This document shows positions 8,965 to 19,200 of a stretch of 64,000 nt of DNA, one piece after another (the stretch's first letter is position 1; the number at the start of each line of letters is the position of its first letter). This DNA is from CALHRB01 sp964473465 (GTDB taxonomy: Bacteria > Bacteroidota > Ignavibacteria > Kapaibacteriales > UBA2268): the NCBI GenBank assembly GCA_964473465.1, contig CAYYPE010000002.1, positions 186,001 through 250,000 on the forward strand, given 5' to 3'. Below the pieces are notes generated by a model that was not told the DNA's origin, made no database searches, and was given only the letters and a program-made list of their open reading frames with translations. Position numbers and translations under genes: made by a program.

Positions 8965-10302
8965 CTAACTTGCAATGATTTTCTTTAACCAATCAATAGT
9001 ATCGTCAAAATTAGAACTTTCTTCAATCTGCTGCTTTAGGAACTCATTGATATTATCATATATTGCAACGGCACGGTCAATTTTTGGATTGACACCTTTC
9101 TGGTAAGCACCCACGCTTATAAGGTCTTCTGCACTGCGGTAAGTTGCCAGATATTCTAATAATTTACTCGAAGCAATATAATGGTCATTGGAGATTACAT
9201 CTTTCTTAACCCTGCTTATACTTTCGAGCACATCAATAGCCGGGTAGTGTCCATTGGAAGCTAATTTTCGGGAAAGGACAATATGTCCATCAAGAATACC
9301 TCTTGCAGAATCAGATACAGGTTCATTCAAATCATCGCCTTCAACAAGAACAGTATATAATCCAGTTATAGACCCAATTTCGGAGGTTCCTGCCCTTTCC
9401 ATTGTTTTTTGCAGTAAAGCAAAAACAGATGGGGTATAACCCTTTGTAGTAGGAGGTTCGCCAATTGTTAGCCCAACTTCCCTTTGTGCCATAGCTAAAC
9501 GAGTAACAGAATCCATCATAAGCATAACGTCAAGCCCTCTATCACGATAATATTCTGCTATAGTTGTTGCAACAAGAGCCGCCTTCACACGAACAAGAGA
9601 TGGAGCGTCGCTTGTGGAAACAATTACAATTGACCTGCGAAGTCCTTCTTCGCCAAGGTCTTTTTCCAGAAACTCCCTGACTTCTCTTCCACGTTCACCG
9701 ATTAATGCGATTACATTTATATCGGCTGATGTATTTCTGGCTATCATTCCCAGAAGAGTTGATTTACCTACACCACTACCGGCAAAAATACCCACACGTT
9801 GCCCTTTGCCTAAGGTTAAAACTCCGTCAATAGCTCTGATTCCGGTTGCTATTGGCTCCTGAATTCTCTTCCTGCTCAAAGGATTAGGCGGATTAGAATA
9901 AATGCTTCTTCTTTCTTCGGTTGAAATTCTACCTTTGAAATCAATGGGGTCTCCAAGACCATTCAAAACTCTACCAAGGAGATTGTCCCCAACACCTATG
10001 GTTAAAGATTCGCCAGTAGCCACAATTTCCATTCCGGGGGAAATTTCAGTAAGGTCTCCCAGTATCATCGAAAGAATTCGATTGTCCTTGAAGCCGACAA
10101 TTTCAGATTTTGAAACCTCTCTGCCAAAATAGTCTCTAAGAACACATACCTCACCAATTTTGGCTTTGGGACCTTCGCTTTCGAGAACCAAACCAACAAC
10201 TTTGACAATCTTGCCCTTCATTTGAATGGGCTCAACATTTTTTATAACATTACCAAATCGTGAAAGTAATTCTGATTCTATTTCTTCTTTATAGTTTTGC
10301 AT
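8965..10302 (-). CDS. fliI: Flagellum-specific export ATPase FliI
   Basis: FliI is the F1-beta-like ATPase energising flagellar protein export. The 445-residue protein shows Walker A GIFAGSGVGKSTLLG (about 170-184), the GERGREVREF segment, Walker B region DVMLMMDSVTRLAMAQRE, and EPPTTKGYTPSVFALL, all typical of FliI. The N-terminal ATPase beta domain (about 20-90) is present. The start ATG at 10302 is 34 bases after fliH. No motif is missing, so the protein should be active. Confidence 0.97.
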   Translation of the reverse strand: MQNYKEEIESELLSRFGNVIKNVEPIQMKGKIVKVVGLVLESEGPKAKIGEVCVLRDYFGREVSKSEIVGFKDNRILSMILGDLTEISPGMEIVATGESLTIGVGDNLLGRVLNGLGDPIDFKGRISTEERRSIYSNPPNPLSRKRIQEPIATGIRAIDGVLTLGKGQRVGIFAGSGVGKSTLLGMIARNTSADINVIALIGERGREVREFLEKDLGEEGLRRSIVIVSTSDAPSLVRVKAALVATTIAEYYRDRGLDVMLMMDSVTRLAMAQREVGLTIGEPPTTKGYTPSVFALLQKTMERAGTSEIGSITGLYTVLVEGDDLNEPVSDSARGILDGHIVLSRKLASNGHYPAIDVLESISRVKKDVISNDHYIASSKLLEYLATYRSAEDLISVGAYQKGVNPKIDRAVAIYDNINEFLKQQIEESSNFDDTIDWLKKIIAS

Positions 10303-10336
10303 TTTAATTTTTAATCATTACTTCGAAAAGAAACAA

Positions 10337-11257
10337 TTAATCCGGAATATCTGAGAAATCTTCGTTTTCTTCGACATCGCTTTCATCGTCGGGCTTCAAA
10401 TTTTCATCATTAGATTCATCAAAGAAATAATTACTTTCGTCGGGAGGTATTTTAAGAAGTGATTTTTTTATCTTCTCGAGTTGAGCTTTGAAACTTGCAT
10501 CAATTATTCCGCTGGAAGTCTCTATTATACAGCTTCCCGGATCAACTTCATCATTTGATACTATGAGAGTGTTTTCAAGTTTTGAATTATCTGCAACCAG
10601 CGAGCTTTTTACGTTTTTCAAAATTTCAAGTGTATATGGATGAAGATGAATTTTGAAAACCATATCATTATGAATAGCCTGAATTGCTTTCTTAGCCTGT
10701 TCAATTACTATATCCGAGTGAGCAGTAACTTCTCTTTGTAAAATATGCTCAGCAACCATAATAGCCAGAGGAACAAGGTTCTGGTCGAGCTTTTTGAGTT
10801 CATTAACAAACTTTGCCCTCAGGTTGATTAGTAATTTATCAATGTTTTTTATCCAATGTTCACGTTTTTCAAGCTCAATTTCGAAAGTCTTTCTTGTCAT
10901 CTGACGGGCATCATCAAAACCTTTGTCATATGCATGCTGAATTTCAACCTGAACCTCACTAACGGGCACTAAGTTTTTATTCAATTTATCTAAAGAGATC
11001 TGAACAGGCTTCGATTGAATTGGTGCTGCCCGCTCTTCATAGAAGATTGTTCGCTGGGTTTTTGGTATTACACTTAATAATTCCGCCAGATCAAACGGCT
11101 CTGGTTTTTCTTCATCACGATAAGAATCAAACACAGTATTCAGTTCGCTATCGCTAAACTCGCTGAATGGAATTAACTTTTCAGTGTTGAAACTTTCTGA
11201 TGGAATAATTTCCGCACGTTTTATTTTATTTGGTAATTTTAATTTGAACTCATACAT
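10337..11257 (-). CDS. fliH: Flagellar export regulator FliH
   Basis: FliH binds and restrains FliI and links it to the export gate and C-ring. The 306-residue protein has a divergent acidic N-terminal part and a central heptad-rich segment (about 105-165). The FliH/HrpE domain follows (about 150-270), with LVPLAIMVAEHILQREV and an IDASFKAQLEKIKKSLL end. An extra acidic tail ends the protein (about 280-306, Asp/Glu-rich). It is longer than the roughly 235 residues of the enteric protein because of these extensions. It lies 15 bases after fliG. Confidence 0.88.
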   Translation of the reverse strand: MYEFKLKLPNKIKRAEIIPSESFNTEKLIPFSEFSDSELNTVFDSYRDEEKPEPFDLAELLSVIPKTQRTIFYEERAAPIQSKPVQISLDKLNKNLVPVSEVQVEIQHAYDKGFDDARQMTRKTFEIELEKREHWIKNIDKLLINLRAKFVNELKKLDQNLVPLAIMVAEHILQREVTAHSDIVIEQAKKAIQAIHNDMVFKIHLHPYTLEILKNVKSSLVADNSKLENTLIVSNDEVDPGSCIIETSSGIIDASFKAQLEKIKKSLLKIPPDESNYFFDESNDENLKPDDESDVEENEDFSDIPD

Positions 11258-11272
11258 ATTAAAAACCGATTT

Positions 11273-12295
11273 TTAGACGAACACATCTTCTTTTCCTCTT
11301 CCACCAATGGCAATTTCTTCCTGTTCTTCGAGTTTCTTAATAATATCAACAATTCTCATTTGTGCCGCTTCGACTTCTTTTAGTTTAACAGGACCCATAA
11401 ATTCAAGTTCTTCTTTAACAACAGCGGCAGCTCTTTCGGACATACATTTGAATATTTTTGTTTTGATTTTTTCGTCGGAAACTTTGAGAGCCAGAGCAAG
11501 GTCCTTCTTGTCCACATCCCTGAGAATCCTTTGTATTCCTTTATCGTCAATTGTAATAATATCCTCGAACAGGAACATAAGTCGTTTAATTTCGATTGAG
11601 AGATTATAATCCTTGTCTTCGATGCTTTCGAGCAGAGCTTTTGCTGTAGCATTTTTACTTTTATTAAGGATATTAGCAACAAGTTGGGCACCTCCGGCAA
11701 CTGATAAATTCTGCGATAATGTTGCTTCGGCAATCTGATCAACCACATGCTCGACCTGGGACAAAAGCTGAGGTGAGACTTTTCCAAGTTTGGCTATTCT
11801 AAAAACTACTTCACTCCTTAAATTATCAGGAAATTCTGCTAATACATCAGCAGACTGATCAGGAGGCAAATGAGATAAAATCAAGGCAACAGTCTGCGGG
11901 TGTTCCTTGGACAAAAAATTTGCAAGCTGCTGCGGATCGGCTTTCTTAAGAATATTAAAACCTCTGACGGTTGTCAGAACTCTTATTTTCTCGACAATTT
12001 CCCTTGCTCTTTCAATTCCGTAACTTTTTTCGAGCAGAATCTGAGCATAGTCGAAACCACCTTCAACAAGATAATTCTGTGCAGTCATCAATTGATAAAA
12101 TTCTTCGATGACGGACTCCACAATGTTCTGAGGAAGGTCTTTAAGATTTGTAATTTCAACTGCAATCTGCTCGACTTCCTTCATGTCGAGTTCTTTGAAA
12201 ACTTTAGCAGAAACATCTACATCAAGCGACATCAGAAGAATAGCCGCCTTCTGTCTTCCGGTTAATTTCTCAAATGTCAGTTGTTCATTTTTCAT
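11273..12295 (-). CDS. fliG: Flagellar motor switch protein FliG
   Basis: FliG forms the upper C-ring and receives torque from the stator. The 340-residue product has the full three-domain layout. The N-terminal domain carries TGRQKAAILLMSLD (about 12-25). The middle domain carries the EHPQTVALILSHLPPDQSADVL motif (about 130-150). The C-terminal domain holds the charged torque helix region near 280-310, including KDLALALKVSD. Length matches the family. It sits between fliF and fliH, as in the usual operon. The call is firm. Confidence 0.96.
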   Translation of the reverse strand: MKNEQLTFEKLTGRQKAAILLMSLDVDVSAKVFKELDMKEVEQIAVEITNLKDLPQNIVESVIEEFYQLMTAQNYLVEGGFDYAQILLEKSYGIERAREIVEKIRVLTTVRGFNILKKADPQQLANFLSKEHPQTVALILSHLPPDQSADVLAEFPDNLRSEVVFRIAKLGKVSPQLLSQVEHVVDQIAEATLSQNLSVAGGAQLVANILNKSKNATAKALLESIEDKDYNLSIEIKRLMFLFEDIITIDDKGIQRILRDVDKKDLALALKVSDEKIKTKIFKCMSERAAAVVKEELEFMGPVKLKEVEAAQMRIVDIIKKLEEQEEIAIGGRGKEDVFV

Positions 12296-12362
12296 TTTAT
12301 ATTATTTGTTAAATTTTTTTCATAATAATTATCGGATGCAACTCATCACTTTTTTACTTTTT

Positions 12363-14126
12363 CTAATTCTTACCGATCTTTTCTTCAATATCGCTATGAA
12401 TCATACTTCTAAGCAGTTTTACAGCTTCGAGAGTATTGGCTTCCATATACTCTTTTATTTTCCTTTTGATTTCGAGTTTCATTATAGCCTCCTCGCCCAG
12501 CGAGCTAACCTCTGGAGCTTCTATGCTTTCGCCCCTGTATTCGACCATAGAAGAATTGGGGAATGGCTGACTGCTACCGTCAATTTTTGCAAGATGTCTC
12601 TCAGCGGTAGCACCTTCAAGTAATAATTGGTCAGGCAATTCAGCCGGCAACAACATTAAATCATCATCATCAAGCAAAATATCGTCCAATTCAACTTTGT
12701 CATTATCAGAAAAGCCATCTGACGGCATTAATCCATTTTCTGGCAAAGAATAAGCAATTCTTATTTTTTCCTTTATTTGTTTTGAATGGAGCAAACGATA
12801 CATTAAAAATATAGCAATTAAAATTGCCGCAACCAGAAGCAATAATTTGATATTTTCCTGATTTTCCCACCAGTTTGTTGGTATGGTCTCTTTTAGTTCT
12901 TCTTCCAGATAGGTATTGTCGAAAGGGACATTGATAACGCTCACCTGATCGTTTCTTTGCTGGTCATACCCGACGGCATTTTTAACAATGTCAGTTAATT
13001 TTTGCATCTCTTCGTCCGTTCTGGGTATGTATTGAATTACCTTTTGTCCGTTTTTATCCACCACTTTAGTTGTTCCATTAATCAAAGCAGCAACAGAAAG
13101 CCTTTTTACGTTACCAACTTCTTTGACTATTCTTTCTACGGTTTTCGGAATTTCATAATTTGAGATTTGATTTGACTGATTTTTCGACATACTTACAGTC
13201 GGATAGCTAAGCGAGTCAATTGATTCGGTATTTTCCGAGATTGACTGTTCGCTTCTTGCAACTTGCTTTTCCGGGTCAAAATCGGTTACAGTTTTTTCTA
13301 TCTGAGTGAAATCAAGTTCAGCATTTACTCTTACCTCAGAATTTCCATTGCCCAAAACGCCATCAAGCATAGATTGAACCTTGCTCGAGAGATAATTTTC
13401 AATATTTTTCTGCTGTTCATATTGCTGAGCTGTTAAACCGGCTAATGTTCCTTCGTCTGCTGGTTTTTTTGAAAGGACATTTCCTTTCTGGTCAACAACA
13501 ATTACATCTTTGGTTGACATTCCTTCAACGCTGCTTGAAACAAGGTTCTGAATACCTGCAATGTCAATTTTATCAATGCTTCTTCCCGATTTTAGATGAA
13601 GGGTCACGGAAGCAGTTGTCTTTTTCTGGTCCTTATCGAATAATGCTCTTTCGGGAATAACAATATGAACCCTTGCTTTCTTTACTTCGTCAATTGAGCC
13701 AATTGTTCGGGATAACTCTCCTTCTAGTGCCCGTCGGTAATTTAGCTTTTGCACAAATTCAGACATACCAAGATTTGTCTTGTCGAATATTTCATAGCCT
13801 ACTGTTCCTGATTCAGGAAGACCGTCGCCGGCAAGTGTCAGTCTGGTTTCGTAAACTTTGCTTTTTTCAACAAGAACGGTTGAACCATTATCAGCAAGTT
13901 GATATTCTATTTTATTTTCTTTTAATTTTTGGACAATTTTTGAAGCATCTCCGCTTTCGAGCGAGGTAAATAGAACAGAATATTCATTATTAGGTTTGGA
14001 CAAATTAAAAATAACAAATATAAAAATAATGACAGCTGCAACTGAGCCAATCATTACTATCTTCTGAGTTAAACTTAGCTTTCCTAAAAATGCTTTGAAC
14101 TGCTCTAAAATCTGTAATTTTGCCAT
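12363..14126 (-). CDS. fliF: Flagellar MS-ring protein FliF
   Basis: FliF builds the MS ring, the inner-membrane base of the flagellum. The 587-residue protein has an N-terminal membrane segment (about 22-42), then YscJ/FliF ring-building motifs including EYSVLFTSLESGDASKIVQKL and ARVHIVIPERALF (about 145-165). A periplasmic RBM3-type region follows, and a second membrane segment at about 423-442 (LLLLVAAILIAIFLMYRLL). The C-terminal tail that binds FliG is present, including a conserved region near 555-585. fliE lies 19 bases upstream in the message. Confidence 0.95.
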   Translation of the reverse strand: MAKLQILEQFKAFLGKLSLTQKIVMIGSVAAVIIFIFVIFNLSKPNNEYSVLFTSLESGDASKIVQKLKENKIEYQLADNGSTVLVEKSKVYETRLTLAGDGLPESGTVGYEIFDKTNLGMSEFVQKLNYRRALEGELSRTIGSIDEVKKARVHIVIPERALFDKDQKKTTASVTLHLKSGRSIDKIDIAGIQNLVSSSVEGMSTKDVIVVDQKGNVLSKKPADEGTLAGLTAQQYEQQKNIENYLSSKVQSMLDGVLGNGNSEVRVNAELDFTQIEKTVTDFDPEKQVARSEQSISENTESIDSLSYPTVSMSKNQSNQISNYEIPKTVERIVKEVGNVKRLSVAALINGTTKVVDKNGQKVIQYIPRTDEEMQKLTDIVKNAVGYDQQRNDQVSVINVPFDNTYLEEELKETIPTNWWENQENIKLLLLVAAILIAIFLMYRLLHSKQIKEKIRIAYSLPENGLMPSDGFSDNDKVELDDILLDDDDLMLLPAELPDQLLLEGATAERHLAKIDGSSQPFPNSSMVEYRGESIEAPEVSSLGEEAIMKLEIKRKIKEYMEANTLEAVKLLRSMIHSDIEEKIGKN

Positions 14127-14145
14127 CTTTATTGAATCCCTTTGA

Positions 14146-14454
14146 TTAAACCTGCATTCTTAAAACTTCTCTATACAAATCGAGGAACTTATTTCGAACT
14201 TCCATTAAAAGCTGAAAACTTGTTTTAGCTTTTTCTGCGGAGATCATAACATCATGAATATCCACCGGCTCACCTTTGATAAATCTTTCGGTCATTGAAG
14301 CAGATTCCTTTTGCAAAGAGTCAACATCTTTGACAAATCCTTTCAAAGTGTCGGAAAAGCTCGAGTTTTGGGGGTTAATTTGATTTTCTGAACCTGTTTT
14401 TTGCTGGACTTCCGGCAAAAACAGTTTACGGGGTAGATTTTCTTCTATAATCAT
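14146..14454 (-). CDS. fliE: Flagellar hook-basal body protein FliE
   Basis: FliE joins the MS ring to the proximal rod. The 102-residue product has the standard helical pattern: FSDTLKGFVKDVDSLQKES, then GEPVDIHDVMISAEKAKTSF, then an LLMEVRNKFLDLYREVLRMQV end, which is the conserved FliE C-terminus. It lies between an unidentified small gene and fliF. Size and motifs match the family closely. Confidence 0.95.
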   Translation of the reverse strand: MIIEENLPRKLFLPEVQQKTGSENQINPQNSSFSDTLKGFVKDVDSLQKESASMTERFIKGEPVDIHDVMISAEKAKTSFQLLMEVRNKFLDLYREVLRMQV

Positions 14455-14505
14455 TAGAAATCCTTTCTATTATATGCTCATCCATGAGAAAACAAAAGCC
14501 CTAAA

Positions 14506-14808
14506 TCAGGCTTTACCGTCGAAAATAGAACCTTTTCGGTAACTATAATTCTGCACTTTACCGTTTCTATTAAACAAAACGTGATTTTCAATTTGTCGGG
14601 AATTTTCGGGGAACATCCTGATAAAAAAATCCCTTTCCCGTTTGGTTATTATTTTTTTTGTGCTATCGACATTGAACTCATTTCGGCTTATAGACTTATC
14701 GGATATTGTCTGCTCGGTGTATGAAACAGTCTTCGAGGTTTTGTTTAACCTTGTTGGAGTAGTTATTTCCGTATTATTATAAGCCTTTATTTGTTCTGTA
14801 ATTTTCAT
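14506..14808 (-). CDS. Unidentified 100-residue protein inside the flagellar operon
   Basis: I do not recognise this gene. It encodes a soluble, Thr/Asn/Lys-rich protein with no signal peptide or membrane segment. The first 50 residues look disordered. The second half is more ordered and has a compact motif: TKRERDFFIRMFPENSRQIE, a short link, then YRKGSIFDGKA at the end. It lies between flgC (25 bases upstream) and fliE (51 bases downstream) in the same direction. A standard Bacillus-type operon has no gene here, so it is an addition. A role in rod or junction assembly, or regulation, is only a guess from position. Confidence 0.75.
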   Translation of the reverse strand: MKITEQIKAYNNTEITTPTRLNKTSKTVSYTEQTISDKSISRNEFNVDSTKKIITKRERDFFIRMFPENSRQIENHVLFNRNGKVQNYSYRKGSIFDGKA

Positions 14809-14833
14809 AGAAAAGAAAATTAATTAATTATTT

Positions 14834-15319
14834 CTATATTTCCAAAGAATCTCTTGCGATATTCTTAGCTGCTTCAACAACATTTGTATTAGCTTCGAAA
14901 GCCCTCTGAGCACTTATCATTTCAACCATTTCGGTAACAATGTTTATATTTGGCATCTTGACATAACCATTTTCGTCTGCATCAGGGTGTGACGGATCAT
15001 AAACCAATCTGGGTGGTGTATTGTCTTTGGCTGTGTTAGCATTCAGAACATTATTACTTCCGGTTATTGTACCATTGCCAATATTTGAAGAATGAAGAGG
15101 GTCAGTTCCAATTAATTTAATCTGTGTCTTCAATTCATTTTCAAATGGAGTATTAGCAACAGCACGAACTATAACCACCTCTCTTTTGTAAGGTTCTCCA
15201 TCAGGTCCTTTAGTTGTGTTTGCATTAGCTATATTATTAGCAACAGAACTCAAACGCATCCTTTGGACCTGCATTCCCTGACTACTTATATCAAAACTTG
15301 CAAAAATGTTTTCACTCAT
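14834..15319 (-). CDS. flgC: Flagellar proximal rod protein FlgC
   Basis: FlgC is one of the proximal rod subunits. The 161-residue protein begins MSENIFASFDISSQGMQVQR and contains NNIANANTTKGPDGEPYKR (about 28-46), the axial-protein motif. It ends with MVEMISAQRAFEANTNVV and a final hydrophobic helix. A slightly long loop (about 70-110) lies between these parts. Rank in the operon (second, after flgB) and size fit. Confidence 0.95.
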   Translation of the reverse strand: MSENIFASFDISSQGMQVQRMRLSSVANNIANANTTKGPDGEPYKREVVIVRAVANTPFENELKTQIKLIGTDPLHSSNIGNGTITGSNNVLNANTAKDNTPPRLVYDPSHPDADENGYVKMPNINIVTEMVEMISAQRAFEANTNVVEAAKNIARDSLEI

Positions 15320-15417
15320 ATTTTTTTCGATGTAAACTTAAATAAATTATATTTATAAAACAATACGTAAAACTACGTATTTTTATATATGTCAAAAACT
15401 TACAAATATACTTAATA

Positions 15418-15840
15418 TCATTCTTTCATCCCGTTTATCGCACTGTTAAGTCCGCTGAAAAACCGCTTTACCATTCTGGAAGCAAATCTGAACCTTATTT
15501 GATTTTTAGCCAATTCAGCCATTTCTTTGTCCAAATTAACATGTGATTCGCCAGAAAAATAAATCTCGGGTTTGGGCAATTCTGCCTGAATGTTTTCCGG
15601 CTCTATTGTTCCGGGGTCTGGTTTGCCAATAGGTATATGCATTTCATCGGTATTAGCACCCTTTATTACGGCTTCGTTTTCGTTAAATAACTCTTCGAAT
15701 TTAACCCGTTCGGGCCTATAATGCGGAGATGAAGCATTTGCAATGTTTTTTGCAATAGTCTTCTCCCTAAGGGCGTATGCATCCAGACCACGATTTAAGA
15801 GTGGCAACCTATTTTTAAAAAGAAACAGCTTGTAAATCAA
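15418..15840 (-). CDS. flgB: Flagellar proximal rod protein FlgB
   Basis: FlgB is the first proximal rod subunit and here the first gene of the operon. The 140-residue product reads LFLFKNRLPLLNRGLDAYAL near its start, then KTIAKNIANASSPHYRPERV (about 28-47), as expected for FlgB. It ends in a helix with RFRFASRMVKRFFSGLNSAI. The only reasonable start is a TTG at 15840, preceded at short distance by AAGGA; no upstream ATG fits. The C-terminus is normal. Initiation may therefore be weak. Confidence 0.93.
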   Translation of the reverse strand: MIYKLFLFKNRLPLLNRGLDAYALREKTIAKNIANASSPHYRPERVKFEELFNENEAVIKGANTDEMHIPIGKPDPGTIEPENIQAELPKPEIYFSGESHVNLDKEMAELAKNQIRFRFASRMVKRFFSGLNSAINGMKE

Positions 15841-16299
15841 TTTCCTTATCTAACCTAATTTATTTGACACAATCGCTACCACAATTTAAATGCCAATTTA
15901 ATTTTGCAATGATTATTTGTCTATATTTTGAACAAAGTTCTTATTTTACAATTATTTCCTTTATTTTAGGCAAATATTAGTTTTCTCCTTTTAAAAAATT
16001 ATTACATCAATCAAAAATTTATTGGTTAATAATGAACTATGATTTTTTTTAGCCAACAATTTCTACCAGAATTTTAAGCTGAATGGCATAAAAATATCAA
16101 GAATAAAAAATTTTTCTGCTTTTTTTAAAAATGTCTGAATTTAGTGCAACACTTTGATTACATCACAGACAGGAAAAACTTATAATGTTAATAAAAATAA
16201 TTAAATTGATTTGTTTAAGTTGTAATTATTTAAAATGATATTAATTTTGAATTCTAAATACAATATGAAAATTGAAGATTCATTATTTTGGAGAGATAA
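15841..16299. other. Divergent control region between flgB and nifJ
   Basis: This 459-base AT-rich spacer separates the minus-strand flagellar operon from plus-strand nifJ and must hold both promoters. A -24/-12-like site is read upstream of flgB (15880-15895, listed separately). On the plus strand TATAAT occurs at 16181-16186, but no convincing -35 element at standard spacing goes with it. GGAGAG just before 16300 is the nifJ ribosome binding site. I see no ORF or structured RNA. Confidence 0.5.
15880..15895 (-). promoter_or_regulatory. Possible sigma-54-type (-24/-12) promoter of flgB
   Basis: Read on the minus strand, TGGCA (15895-15891) is followed, at the spacing of a sigma-54 promoter, by TTGTG (15884-15880). 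The GG of the -24 element is intact, but the -12 GC is GT. It would place transcription start about 30 bases before the flgB TTG. Sigma-54 control of flagellar genes is common in other phyla; here this is only a motif match. Confidence 0.25.
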
Positions 16300-19200
16300 A
16301 TGACAAACAAAAAATTCCAGACTATTGACGGTAATGAAGCTGCTGCTTATATTGCTTATAGAGTCAACGAGGTAATAGCTATATATCCCATAACACCATC
16401 CTCAAACATGGGTGAGTGGTGCGATGAATGGGCTGCAAAAGGCTACAAAAACATCTGGGGCGTTGTTCCAACTGTTATAGAAATGCAAAGCGAGGGTGGT
16501 GCCGCTGGTGCTGTTCACGGTTCACTTCAGGCTGGTGCACTGACGACTACATTTACTGCATCACAAGGGCTGCTGCTTAAAATTCCTAACATGTTCAAAA
16601 TTGCTGGCGAATTATCCCCAACAGTATTTAATATAAGCGCAAGGTCTCTTGCAACGCACGCTTTATCAATTTTTGGTGATCATAGCGATGTCATGCCTGC
16701 AAGATCCACAGGTTTTGCTTTTTTGGCATCTGACTCAGTCCAGTGCGTTATGGATTTTGGTTTAATTGCACAGGCATCAACATTGGAAAGCAGAATTCCA
16801 TTCCTTCATTTCTTTGACGGTTTTCGAACATCCCATGAGGAAATGAAAATCGAAATTATCCCCGATGATATAATTCGTGAAATGATTAACGACGAACTTG
16901 TCAGAAAACACAGAGAAAGATCGCTATCGCCGGATCATCCCGTATTAAGAGGATCGGCTCAAAACCCCGATGTTTTTTTCCAGAACAGAGAAACAATAAA
17001 TAAATTTTATTCTGCATGCCCTGATATAGTGCAGAATGCTATGGATAAATTTGCTGAACTGACTGGAAGACAATATCACCTGTTTGATTATTATGGTGCC
17101 CCTGACGCTGAAAGAATAATCGTTCTCATGGCTTCAGCATGTGAACCAACACATGAGACAGTTGATTATTTATTGAAGCAGGGTGAAAAAGTCGGAGTAA
17201 TAAAAGTCAGACTTTACAGACCTTTCGATGTGAAAAGATTTATTGAAGCAATTCCTGCAACCGTCCGGAAAATTGCTGTCCTTGACAGAACAAAAGAGCC
17301 CGGTGCAATAGGCGAACCTCTCTATCAGGATTGTATCAATGCAATAGTTGAAGGAATGAATAATGGATGGGGAAATATTAAATCCATGCCCATAGTTGTT
17401 GGTGGAAGATATGGGCTATCATCAAAAGAATTTACTCCGGCTATGATTAAGGGAGTTTATGACCATTTGTTGCAGGAAAAGCCTATGAATCATTTCACTG
17501 TTGGAATTAACGACGATGTTAGCTTCACCAGTATTCCTTATGACCCTGAATTCTCAATAGAATCAGACAATGTTATTCGAGCTTTGTTTTATGGTCTTGG
17601 CTCGGACGGAACTGTTTCTGCAAATAAAAATTCAATAAAAATAATTGGTGAAAATACAGATTTCTATTCACAGGGTTACTACGTTTATGATTCAAAAAAA
17701 GCAGGAACAGTTACTGTTTCTCACCTTAGATTCGGACCGGAAAAAATTCGCTCCACTTATTTAATTACTAAAGCAAACTTTATAGCATGTCATCAGACAG
17801 TGTTTTTAGAAAAATTTGATATGCTTAAAAACCTTGCAAACGGTGGGACATTCCTGGTGAATTCTCCCTTCAGCAAGGATGAGCTTTGGGATAAATTGCC
17901 TTTGACAGTTCAGAAACATCTTATAGAGAAAAAAGCAAGGTTATTTACAATAGATGCACAAAAGGTTGCCGAAAGCAGCGGTATGGGCAGAAGAATCAAT
18001 ACTGTAATGCAGGTTTGCTTCTTTGCTATATCAGGAGTTCTTCCCAAGGAAAAAGCAATCGAATACATTAAAGAATCAATCAAAGTTACTTATGCGAGGA
18101 AAGGGGATGAAATTGTTAGAATGAACCTTCAGGCAGTTGATAATACTCTTGATAATCTGTTTGAAGTTACTATTCCTGATAGTATAAGCGCAAAATACGA
18201 TATTAAAAAGCCAGTCCCCGATAATGCGCCAAAATTTGTTAAAGAAGTTGTGGGTAATATCATACTTGGACAGGGTGATTCAATACCAGTAAGTGCCTTT
18301 CCGGTTGATGGAACATTTCCAACCGGCACAACAAGATATGAAAAGAGAAATATAGCTCTTTCAATACCCGTTTGGGACGAAACAATATGTATCCAATGCG
18401 GAAAATGTGCCATGGTTTGCCCGCATGCTACCATCAGACAGAATGTTTATGATCCTAAATATCTCGAAAATGCCCCTCCAACATTTAAATTCACCGATGC
18501 CAGAGACAAAGAATACAAAGACCTTGGATGGAAATACTCCTTGCAGGTTGCTCCCGAAGATTGCACAGGTTGCGGGGTTTGCGTTGAAGTCTGTCCGGTT
18601 AAGAACAAATCCAATGTTAAATTGAAAGCAATCAATATGATGCCTCAATTGCCATTGAGAGAAACAGAAGCTGCTAACTGGGAGTTCTTCCTTTCAATTC
18701 CACCGGTTGATAGAAATCTAATCAAAGTAGGTAATATAAGGCAACAACAATTCCAGCTCCCGCTTTTTGAGTTCTCAGGTGCTTGTGCTGGTTGTGGCGA
18801 AACTCCTTATATTAAGCTTGCAACACAACTTTTCGGCGACAGAATGCTGGTTGCTAATGCAACAGGATGCTCTTCGATTTATGGAGGCAATCTCCCGACA
18901 ACACCTTATACAAAGAATTTAGAGGGAAGAGGTCCGGCTTGGTCTAATTCACTTTTCGAAGATAATGCAGAATTTGGTCTGGGTTATCGTCTGGCTATAG
19001 ACAAACAGAATGATATTGCTAAATCCCTACTCATTAAATTAGCCCCGGATATTGGCGAAAATCTTGTCAACGAAATACTTAACGCAGACCAAAGAACCGA
19101 ACCTGGTATTTTTGAGCAAAGAGAAAGAGTTGAACTTTTAAAGAGAAAGTTGACCGATATAAATTCCAAGGAAGCCAAAATCTTGTTCAGTGTAGCCGAC

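Noticed and set aside
11380..11787. A long frame of about 135 codons in another reading frame of fliG
   Set aside because: It lies wholly inside fliG and reads as low-complexity shadow protein, with no ribosome binding site; fliG carries all family motifs.
16150..16190. TATAAT at 16181 with possible -35 (TTGATT or TTACAT) as nifJ promoter
   Set aside because: TTGATT is 21 bases away and TTACAT fits poorly, so the promoter cannot be placed with confidence.
18129..18648. Overlapping opposite-strand frames in the ferredoxin part of nifJ
   Set aside because: They have no recognisable domain and lie on the reverse of clear [4Fe-4S] motifs.
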